Origin: Pseudomonadota bacterium | GTDB lineage: Bacteria; Pseudomonadota; Gammaproteobacteria; Burkholderiales; Burkholderiaceae_C | Direction of reading: 5' to 3' | Assembly: GCA_023442945.1 (NCBI GenBank) | Contig: JAEZWW010000073.1 | Span: forward strand, 1 to 13,899 | Length of the DNA stretch: 13,899 bases | Shown here: one piece after another, positions 6,820 to 12,730 of the stretch | Layout of the letters: each line of letters begins with the position of its first letter | Position numbering within the stretch: position 1 is the first letter of the stretch | The notes under the pieces: generated by a model | The model's database searches: none | What the model saw: only the letters and a program-made list of their open reading frames with translations | What the model was told of the DNA's origin: nothing | Program-made: the position numbers and the translations under genes

Positions 6820-7469
6820 GCGGCCCCGACCTGGCCGTCGCGCTGGACCGCGGCGCGCAAGCGCTGGGCTGGGTCTTGGCCGACGCGCAGCGCCAGCGGT
6901 TGCTGGACTACCTGGCGCTGCTCGCCAAATGGAACAAGGTCTACAACCTGACGGCGGTGCGCGACCCGGCCGAGATGCTGACGCACCACCTGCTGGACAG
7001 CTTGGCCGTCATCGCGCCTTTGCGACAGCAGCGGGGCGAGGGCGCCTTCACGCTGCTGGACGTCGGCTCGGGCGGCGGTTTGCCCGGCGTGGTGATCGCC
7101 ATCTGCTGCCCGAATGTGCGGGTCACCTGTGTCGACGCGGTTGCCAAGAAGGCGGCCTTCGTTCAGCAGGTGGCGGTGTCGCTGGGCCTGCCCAACCTGA
7201 CGGGGTTGCACGCGCGGGTCGAATCGGTGGCGCAGACCTTCGACGTGGTGGCGTCGCGTGCCTTCGCCTCTCTGGTCGATTTCACCAGCTGGTCGGCTGG
7301 CGCACTGGCGTCCCGTGGCGTATGGATGGCCATGAAGGGCAAGCACCCGGACGACGAGATTGCCGCGCTCCCACCCACCATCGACGTGTTTCACGTGGAA
7401 CAACTGCAGGTGCCCGGCCTGGATGCCGAGCGCTGCCTGCTCTGGATGCGACCCGTCGGCCAGCCATAA
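6816..7469 (+). CDS. rsmG: 16S rRNA (guanine-527-N7)-methyltransferase RsmG
   Basis: A 217-residue SAM-dependent methyltransferase that makes m7G527 in 16S rRNA; loss in other bacteria gives low-level streptomycin resistance. The family motif KWNKVYNLT lies at 38-46 and the SAM-binding loop DVGSGGGLPG at 82-91, followed by VTCVDAVAKKAAF and the later SRAFASL. The start at 6816 is fixed by the ATGA overlap with the mnmG stop, so it is translationally coupled. A parS site (7387-7402) lies in its 3' part in a different reading frame from those in mnmG, giving DVFHVEQ (190-196). Length and motif order are normal. Confidence 0.97.
   Translation: MSGPDLAVALDRGAQALGWVLADAQRQRLLDYLALLAKWNKVYNLTAVRDPAEMLTHHLLDSLAVIAPLRQQRGEGAFTLLDVGSGGGLPGVVIAICCPNVRVTCVDAVAKKAAFVQQVAVSLGLPNLTGLHARVESVAQTFDVVASRAFASLVDFTSWSAGALASRGVWMAMKGKHPDDEIAALPPTIDVFHVEQLQVPGLDAERCLLWMRPVGQP
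7387..7402. promoter_or_regulatory. parS site 3 (inside rsmG)
   Basis: TGTTTCACGTGGAACA; its complement TGTTCCACGTGAAACA fits the B. subtilis-type consensus TGTTnCACGTGAAACA exactly. It lies in the last quarter of rsmG. Confidence 0.9.
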
Positions 7470-7499
7470 ATCCCCCATAAAGGGGTGACACGAAGCGCC

Positions 7500-7515
7500 T
7501 GTTTCACGTGAAACA
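7500..7515. promoter_or_regulatory. parS site 4 (rsmG-lysE intergenic), perfect 16-mer
   Basis: TGTTTCACGTGAAACA, identical to site 2. It is the only copy outside a gene, 30 bases after the rsmG stop in the 185-base gap before the exporter gene, and 113 bases after site 3. The rest of that gap shows no other feature I can support. Confidence 0.95.
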
Positions 7516-7654
7516 CCCTGAGGTCGCCGTCTCGGTAGGGCGCGGGTGAAGGGCGCCGTTGAGCGGCAACTGCACATGGTCGCTTCAAGTTGCGGGCGCC
7601 ACAAACACCGCCTTCCGCGTCCCTTAAACTCGGGGCTCTTACCGCCGCGCACAT

Positions 7655-8269
7655 ATGCTTGCCATCACCGACTACCCCGCTTTTGTCGTCGCCATCCTGT
7701 TGTTCCTGGCCATTCCCGGCCCGGGCAATTTGGCGATCATTTCGGGCACGGCGCAGGGCGGAGTGCGCGGTGGCCTGGCGTCCACGCTGGGCATCATCGG
7801 GGGCGACCAGATCCTGATGTGGTGCGCCGTGGCCGGGGTGGCGGCGCTGCTCAAGGCCTACCCGACGGCCTTTCACCTGGTGCAGTGGCTGGGCGCGGCC
7901 TACCTGGCGTACCTGGGCCTGCGGCTGCTTTTGGCCAAGCCAGGGCAAGCGGCGGTGCTGCAGCTCAAGCCCAGTCACTTTGCCCGGCAGTCGTTTTTGA
8001 TCACCTTGCTGAACCCCAAGGCCATCGTGTTCTACATGGCGTTCTTCCCGCTGTTCATCGATCCGGCCGGTGCGCCGGGTTGGGGCACCTTCGCCACCAT
8101 GGCGGTGACGATTGCCGTGCTGACCTTCGCCTATGGCCTCATCGCCACGCTTATGACCTATTTCATGGCCGAGCGCCTGCGCGCCAACCCCCGCATTTCC
8201 AGCGGTCTGCAAAAGCTGGCGGGCGTGGCCCTGATCGGCTTTGGCGTCCGCCTGGTGTTGACCAAATAA
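7655..8269 (+). CDS. LysE/RhtB family amino-acid or metabolite exporter
   Basis: A 204-residue inner-membrane protein of the LysE/RhtB translocator superfamily, which exports amino acids or related metabolites. The N-terminal helix contains the family motif IPGPGNLAIISGTAQGG (about 20-36). Next come GIIGGDQIL, the YLGLRLLLAKP segment and the central LLNPKAIVFYMAFFPLF, followed by two C-terminal helices, for about six membrane segments. The ATG at 7655 fits the normal family N-terminus. The substrate cannot be told from the sequence. It lies 20 bases upstream of parA and is probably co-transcribed with it; a transporter gene of this family between rsmG and parA is, as I recall, seen in related beta-proteobacteria. 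Confidence 0.9.
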   Translation: MLAITDYPAFVVAILLFLAIPGPGNLAIISGTAQGGVRGGLASTLGIIGGDQILMWCAVAGVAALLKAYPTAFHLVQWLGAAYLAYLGLRLLLAKPGQAAVLQLKPSHFARQSFLITLLNPKAIVFYMAFFPLFIDPAGAPGWGTFATMAVTIAVLTFAYGLIATLMTYFMAERLRANPRISSGLQKLAGVALIGFGVRLVLTK

Positions 8270-8289
8270 GCGACCGCGCTTTTTATTTC

Positions 8290-9072
8290 ATGGCCCAAAT
8301 CTTTTGCATCGCCAACCAAAAGGGCGGCGTCGGCAAGACCACCACCACCGTCAACCTGGCCGCCGGTCTGGCCAAGATCGGGCAGCGCGTGCTGCTGGTT
8401 GACCTGGACCCGCAGGGCAATGCGACCATGGGCTCGGGCGTGGACAAGCGGGCGCTGGAAAACTCGGTGTACGACGTGTTGCTGGAATTGGCCAGCGTGG
8501 CCGAAGCCGCCGTCGTGCCCGAGCGCCTGAAGGAAGCGGGTGCCGCCTACGCCGTGCTGGGCGCCAACCGCGAGCTGGCGGGCGCCGAGGTTGAACTGGT
8601 GGCGGAGGAGCGGCGCGAACGGCGCCTGAAAGCCGCGCTGGCCGCCGTGGCGGGCGACTACGACTTCGTGCTGATCGACTGTCCGCCCAGCTTGAGCATG
8701 CTCACGCTTAACGGCCTGTGCGCGGCGCAGGGTGTGATCGTGCCGATGCAGTGCGAGTACTTCGCGCTGGAAGGCCTGGCCGACCTCACCAACACCATCA
8801 AGCAGGTGCACGCCAACCTGAACCGCGACCTGCGCCTGATCGGCCTGTTGCGCGTCATGTTCGACCCGCGCATCACGCTGCAAAGCCAGGTCAGCGAGCA
8901 GCTCAAGGCGCACTATGGCGACAAGGTGTTCGACGTCGTTATCCCGCGCAACGTGCGCCTGGCCGAGGCGCCCAGCTACGGCCTGCCCGGCGTGCTGTTC
9001 GACCCGGCCGCCAAGGGCAGCCAGGCCTTTGTTGCCTTCGCGCACGAGTTGGTCGAACGCGGCCTGCGCTGA
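8290..9072 (+). CDS. parA: Chromosome partitioning ATPase ParA (Soj-type)
   Basis: A 260-residue deviant-Walker ATPase that binds DNA non-specifically as an ATP dimer and moves ParB-parS complexes. The Walker A motif QKGGVGKTT lies at 10-18 with the signature Lys11, followed by VDLDPQGN (37-44) and the Walker B-like VLIDCPPS with Asp130. It continues with MQCEYFALEGLADL and the C-terminal VIPRNVRLAEAPSYGLP. It lacks the N-terminal DNA-binding extension of plasmid type Ia ParA proteins, so it is the chromosomal Soj type. ATG at 8290 begins the family-typical MAQIFCIANQKGG; no Shine-Dalgarno is visible, and the 20-base gap after lysE suggests coupling or leadered co-transcription. Its partner parB is not adjacent but starts about 3.66 kb downstream. 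Confidence 0.97.
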   Translation: MAQIFCIANQKGGVGKTTTTVNLAAGLAKIGQRVLLVDLDPQGNATMGSGVDKRALENSVYDVLLELASVAEAAVVPERLKEAGAAYAVLGANRELAGAEVELVAEERRERRLKAALAAVAGDYDFVLIDCPPSLSMLTLNGLCAAQGVIVPMQCEYFALEGLADLTNTIKQVHANLNRDLRLIGLLRVMFDPRITLQSQVSEQLKAHYGDKVFDVVIPRNVRLAEAPSYGLPGVLFDPAAKGSQAFVAFAHELVERGLR

Positions 9073-9093
9073 TGGCGTGGGCGGCGTTTTAAG

Positions 9094-9155
9094 CCAAATC
9101 GGCCTCTGGCCCTAGAGGGATCTGCGCGGGCAGCTATCAAAAGGATAGTTATCAA
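9094..9155 (+). repeat. Dispersed palindromic repeat, copy B (after parA)
   Basis: The clearest copy. CCAAATCGGCC is followed by hairpin 1 with arms CCTCT/AGAGG (9103-9107 with 9114-9118), the core GGATCTGCGCGGGCAGCTAT, and hairpin 2 with arms AGCTATC/GATAGTT (9132-9138 with 9144-9150, one G-T pair). It fills the parA-hydrolase gap, so it could act as a terminator, or its GGAT (9143-9146) could serve as a distant ribosome-binding site for the next gene. Confidence 0.72.
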
Positions 9156-9698
9156 GTGAGCACCCCCACCGTCCTCATCCTGCCCGGCTGGCAGGGCAGC
9201 GGCCCCGACCACTGGCAAAGCCGCTGGGAGCGCCGCCACGGCCACCAGCGCGTGGAACAGCACGACTGGATGCGTCCGCTGCGCGGCGACTGGACGGCGC
9301 GGCTGGAGGACGTGGTCAGCGCCCAGCCCGGCCCGGTGCTGCTGGCCGCGCACAGCCTGGGCTGCATCCTGACCGCGTGGTGGGCCGCGTACACGCGCCA
9401 CGCCGATCGCATCGCCGGCGCCTTGCTGGTCGCCCCGCCCGACATCGAGCGCGACGACAACCGCCAGCAAATCCCCGGCTGGGCGCCGCCCGCGCGCCAG
9501 CGCCTGCCGTTCCCCGCCGTGCTGGTCGCCAGCAGCGACGACCCGTTCGGCAGCCTCGATTCCGCCACGCGCCTGGCCAGCGACTGGGGCGCCGACCTGC
9601 TCAACCTGGGGCCCAAAGGCCACATCAACGCCGATTCCGGCCTGGGCGACTGGGACGAAGGGCACGCGCTGTTGCTGTCGCTGGCGGCACGGGGATGA
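9156..9698 (+). CDS. RBBP9/YdeN-like alpha/beta hydrolase
   Basis: A 180-residue single-domain serine hydrolase of the RBBP9/YdeN family, presumably a cytoplasmic esterase of unknown substrate. It opens with VLILPGWQGSGPDHWQSRWE, has the nucleophile elbow AHSLG with Ser67, the acid in ASSDDPF (Asp128 or Asp129) and a histidine in GPKGHINADSGLGDW (His156); these would form the catalytic triad. The GTG start at 9156 fits the family N-terminus; the nearest purine-rich stretch, AAGGA, is about ten bases upstream inside the repeat copy. The stop overlaps the next start (ATGA at 9695), so the two products are probably made together. Confidence 0.92.
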   Translation: MSTPTVLILPGWQGSGPDHWQSRWERRHGHQRVEQHDWMRPLRGDWTARLEDVVSAQPGPVLLAAHSLGCILTAWWAAYTRHADRIAGALLVAPPDIERDDNRQQIPGWAPPARQRLPFPAVLVASSDDPFGSLDSATRLASDWGADLLNLGPKGHINADSGLGDWDEGHALLLSLAARG

Positions 9699-10198
9699 AG
9701 CTGCCAGGCTGGATGCAAGCCTGGCTGCCCGTGTGGCGGCTGGACCTGTCGCCCGCGCAGATCCGCCTGCGCGACTTGCGCACCCAGGCGGAGTGGTCGG
9801 CGGTGCCCGAAGTGGCCATCGGCGCCACCGCCGACGGGCACAAGCAGATCCTGGCCGTGGGCGCCGACGCGCGCGCGGCACTCGCCGCCCACCTCGCGAA
9901 GGGCGCTGGCAGCACGGGCGAGGTGGTCAACCCCTTCAGCCACCCACGCTCGCTGTTCAACGACTTTCAGCTGACCGAGCAACTGATCAAGTTCGGCATG
10001 CGCCAGTTTCAAGGGCGGTCGCTGTTCGCTGCCGCGCCCCTGATCGTCGTCAGCCTGCCGCCCGACCCGGCAGGCGGCTACACGCAGGTTGAAAAGCGCG
10101 CCTGTTCGGAGCTGGTCAGGGGCGCCGGTGCGCGTGAAGTGCACCTGTGCGTCGTCCCGGTTACGGACCAGCAGATGCTGGCATCGTTGGCAGCATGA
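9695..10198 (+). CDS. MreB-like protein consisting only of the N-terminal actin-fold part
   Basis: A 167-residue protein that matches the first roughly 150 residues of the actin homologue MreB and then stops. Aligned segments are ILAVGADARAALA (52-64; MreB AVGKEAKQML), NDFQLTEQLIKFGMR (89-103; MreB ADFTVTEQMLKQFIR), LFAAAPLIVVSLPP (110-123) and YTQVEKRA...GAGAREVHL (129-151; MreB STQVERRA...GAGAREVFL). The phosphate-1 loop of MreB (DLGTANT) reads DLSPAQI (17-23), and subdomains IB/II with the other nucleotide motifs are absent, so it should not bind ATP or polymerise in the normal way. It overlaps the hydrolase stop and the next gene's start by four bases each. It could be a decayed MreB paralogue or an adaptor that mimics MreB's N-terminal face. 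No function is known to me. Confidence 0.75.
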   Translation: MKLPGWMQAWLPVWRLDLSPAQIRLRDLRTQAEWSAVPEVAIGATADGHKQILAVGADARAALAAHLAKGAGSTGEVVNPFSHPRSLFNDFQLTEQLIKFGMRQFQGRSLFAAAPLIVVSLPPDPAGGYTQVEKRACSELVRGAGAREVHLCVVPVTDQQMLASLAA

Positions 10199-10437
10199 GC
10201 AGACCCCAACAACCGCCCCCACGCCCGTCGCCGGGCGACATCAGCCGCTTCGAGGCGATTGCCAACATCGTGTCGACCATCATGGCGGTGGCCGTCGGCG
10301 GATCGGCCGCCGTGGTGGCGGCGCTCGGCCAGTTCGTGCTGGCCGGGGTGCTGGCGCTGGTCGCGCTGGGGATCGTGCTGCGCCTGTGGCGGTCGCGGCG
10401 GCGGCGACGCGCTGCGCGGACCGGTGCAGGCGGGTAA
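10195..10437 (+). CDS. Small two-helix membrane protein, unknown function
   Basis: An 80-residue protein with a Pro-rich N-terminus (MSRPQQPPPRPSPGD), an amphipathic/hydrophobic stretch (about 20-45), a second hydrophobic helix (about 47-64) and an Arg-rich tail (RLWRSRRRRRAAR). By the positive-inside rule the tail should face the cytoplasm. I recognise no family. The ATG overlaps the stop of the MreB-like gene (ATGA at 10195), and it ends the three-gene overlapping run. The tight coupling and the lack of a plausible alternative frame support it as real. Confidence 0.65.
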   Translation: MSRPQQPPPRPSPGDISRFEAIANIVSTIMAVAVGGSAAVVAALGQFVLAGVLALVALGIVLRLWRSRRRRRAARTGAGG

Positions 10438-10454
10438 CGCGCTGAGTGCGTCTT

Positions 10455-10515
10455 TTGCTCTGTCTTTGATAGCTGCCTGCGCTGGCCTGTCCTGCGCTGG
10501 ACGCCGATTTCTCTC
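10455..10515 (-). repeat. Dispersed palindromic repeat, copy C (inverted, between converging genes)
   Basis: Read on the minus strand: AAATCGGC, hairpin 1 with arms GTCC/GGAC (10489-10492 with 10499-10502), then the core AGCGCAGGCAGCTATCAAAG (10464-10483). It occupies nearly the whole 78-base gap between two convergent genes, a place where a bidirectional transcription end is expected. Confidence 0.68.
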
Positions 10516-11715
10516 TCAGTGCTCGCGCACCTGCGGCACCTGCAAACACCACAGCGCGGCCAGACCCATGAAGGCGGCGGCACCCCACAGCGTGGCGCTG
10601 AAGCTGTAGGTTTGCACCAGCAGGCCGCCCAGCCAGAAGCCTGCGCCCAGGCCGACCATGAACACCGTCATGCTCCAGGTGAAGGCCTCGGTCACGTATT
10701 CGCGCGGGCTCAGGGCGCCCAGCTGCAGCGACAGCGCGGTGATCATCGGGCCGAAGGCCATGCCCGTGAAACAGGCGCCCAGGAGGAAGGTGAGCGGCGA
10801 GGTCGCCAGCGCCATGGCGACGCTGCCGACGGCCAGCCAGGCCACGGCGAGCTGGATCTGGAGGTTCAGCGCCCAGCCCCAGCGCCGCGTGCCGTAGTAC
10901 AGGCCGGCCAGCGCCGAGGGCACGCTCATCGCGGCGTAGAACGCGCCCACATACCCCGGCATGCCGGCTTCGGTGGCGAAGGCGGGGATGGATATCTCGT
11001 TCAGCCCGATCCCGACCGAGGCGATCAGGCTCAAGGTCAGGCTGCGCCGCACCGCCGACGCGCGCAAGGGGCCCAGCCAGTGGCGCGCCGCCACCGCTTC
11101 CACCTGGCCCCAGCGCTGCAGCGCGCCGGAGCGCACAAACAGCGGCACGCCGATGGCCGTGCAGGCCGCCGCCAGCGCCACGCCCACCGCGGCCGAACCG
11201 GCCAGCAGACCGAGGCTGACCAGCAGCGGCCCCAGGATGAAGCAGCTTTCCGTCACCACCGAATCCACCGCAAACGCCGACTGGCGCTGCGCCGCTGTCA
11301 GGTCCGCCTTGCGGAAGGTCGCGCGCAGCACCATGGCCACGGGCGGAAACGACAGACCGGCCGCGAACGCCAGCGCCAGCACCCACGGCAGCGCCAGCCG
11401 CTGGCTGACCACCACCACCAGCGCCAGCAGGGCGAGCACGTGCAGCGCCGCCAGCCGCCCCAGCACGCCGTGCGGGCCGTGCCGGTCCACCCAGCGGCCC
11501 AACAGCGGCGCCTGCACCGCCAGCGCGACCATGTAGGCACCGGTCACCCAGCCGGCGCGGGCAAACGAGCCGCTGGCGCCTTGCACGAACAGGGTCAAGC
11601 CCAGCGCGTTCATGCCGATCGGCAAGCGCGGCAGGATGGAAGAAAGAACAATGCGCGCGAGCTGGCGGTCAGCGAACAGCGCGCGGTAAGCGGACAGGTC
11701 AAGCAAGGGGGACAA
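10516..11715 (-). CDS. Major facilitator superfamily transporter
   Basis: A 399-residue membrane protein with about twelve hydrophobic segments in two halves. It has an MFS-type loop 2-3 (LLGRWVDRHGPHGVLGR), a long first half up to about residue 200, a charged central loop (RSGALQRWGQVEAVAARHW) and a second half beginning RRSLTLSLIASVGIG. The sequence resembles the CynX/NreB-like MFS proteins annotated only as MFS transporters in beta-proteobacteria; no substrate can be given. The start is uncertain: TTG at 11715 gives the family-like beginning SAYRALFADRQLARIVL but has no visible Shine-Dalgarno, and the first in-frame ATG is at residue 35, inside TM1. It runs opposite to its neighbours and splits the parA and parB transcription units. 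Confidence 0.88.
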   Translation of the reverse strand: MSPLLDLSAYRALFADRQLARIVLSSILPRLPIGMNALGLTLFVQGASGSFARAGWVTGAYMVALAVQAPLLGRWVDRHGPHGVLGRLAALHVLALLALVVVVSQRLALPWVLALAFAAGLSFPPVAMVLRATFRKADLTAAQRQSAFAVDSVVTESCFILGPLLVSLGLLAGSAAVGVALAAACTAIGVPLFVRSGALQRWGQVEAVAARHWLGPLRASAVRRSLTLSLIASVGIGLNEISIPAFATEAGMPGYVGAFYAAMSVPSALAGLYYGTRRWGWALNLQIQLAVAWLAVGSVAMALATSPLTFLLGACFTGMAFGPMITALSLQLGALSPREYVTEAFTWSMTVFMVGLGAGFWLGGLLVQTYSFSATLWGAAAFMGLAALWCLQVPQVREH

Positions 11716-12016
11716 CGCGCTGCCACGGGGTGGGCAAGGCGGCAGAGGCGGGCAAGTCCGGCATTCTAGGGGGGCGTGCGGGTGGTGTGGCCGCGAGGGC
11801 GTGGCGGACCGCTGGCGGGTGGCGCGGCGCCCCGCTTGCCCGTCTGGCGGATACCGGCCGCGCTACAGTTCCGGTCGGCGCTAGTGGCCCGGCAACCTTG
11901 CGCGCGCAGCGCCAGCCGTCTACCGCCACAACAGATCCTATCCCTCATCCCCGCCGCGTGCGACCGTCGCCAACCCGACGGCTTGCCCCGGCAGCGCCCC
12001 TAGAACGGAGAGACCT
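11716..12016. other. Divergent intergenic region (301 bases), no gene seen
   Basis: It lies between the divergent MFS and glutathione S-transferase genes and should hold both promoters. It is GC-rich. The only AT-richer motif is GCTACAGT (11862-11869), a possible -10 for the rightward gene, but no -35 is correctly spaced. Several short open frames cross it without family resemblance or start signals. The right end carries GGAG (12007-12010), the ribosome-binding site of the next gene. Confidence 0.5.
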
Positions 12017-12677
12017 GTGACATCGTCGACCCTGCCCCTGCTGTACGGCAGCACGAATTCCGGCCACAGCTACAAGGTGCGGCTGTTCCTGCTGCTCACG
12101 GGCGCGCCGCACCGCTACGTGTGGATCGACCTGGACACCCCGCGGCCCGAGCGGCCCGCCGCCTTTTCGCGCCGCCAGCCGTTTTGGCGAGGTGCCGGTG
12201 TGGGTGGACGCGGCCGGCGCCAGCCTGTGCCAGTCCAACGCCATCCTGATGCACCTGGCCCAGCAAAACGGGCAGCTGGCCGGCGCGCCGGGCCAGTGGC
12301 CGCGCGTCACCGAGTGGCTGGGCTGGGAGGCCAACCGCATCGGTTTCTCGCTGCCCAACCTGCGCGTGTCGCGCCACTTCGCAGCCCAGCCGCCCGAGGT
12401 GGACGCCTGGCTGGAGCGCCGCACCCGCGCCGACCTGCAGGTGCTGGACGGCACGCTGGCCGCCAGCGCCGCCGACGGCCCCTGGTTGCTGCCCGGCGCC
12501 CGCCCCACCATCGCCGACCTGAGCTGCGCCGCCTACCTGCCCTGGCTGCACCAGGCCGGGCTGGCGTTGGCGGACTGGCCCGCCATCGGCCGCTGGTTGG
12601 CCACGCTGGCGGCCGAGCCCGGCTGGCAACATCCCGACACGGCGCTGGCGGCTACACTGCCCGGCACGCCTTCCTGA
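12017..12677 (+). pseudogene. Glutathione S-transferase, frameshifted
   Basis: A GST-family gene broken by one extra base. From GTG 12017 (GGAG six bases upstream) the frame gives TLPLLYGSTNSGHSYKVRL and PRPERPAAFSRRQPF, the N-terminal thioredoxin-like fold. At the TTTT run 12182-12185 the reading must shift: with one T fewer it continues PFGEVPVWVDAAGASLCQSNAILMHLAQQ, and on through the helical domain (ADLSCAAYLPWL, 5' of WPAIGRWLATLAAEPGW) to TGA at 12675-12677. The restored protein would be 219 residues, normal for the family. In the unshifted frame the protein turns into an Arg/Gly-rich run with no similarity. A sequencing error in a short T-run is possible; otherwise it is a recent pseudogene, since the rest of the sequence is intact. 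Confidence 0.85.
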
Positions 12678-12730
12678 CTGAATGAACCGGCACGGCCTGC
12701 GCCGCCCTTGCCCCCTGAACGACGACACCC

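Noticed and set aside
7471..7487. CCCC-cataaa-GGGG hairpin just after rsmG as a terminator
   Set aside because: Only a four-base stem with no T-run; too weak to call, and the next gene may be co-transcribed.
9148..9155. TTATCAAG as a DnaA box marking an origin
   Set aside because: Differs from TTATCCACA at several positions, stands alone and belongs to the repeat copy; no AT-rich unwinding region or dnaA gene in the window.
10519..11769. 416-codon plus-strand open frame across the MFS gene
   Set aside because: Extremely Gln/Arg/His-rich, no membrane segments or motifs; shadow of the transporter gene.
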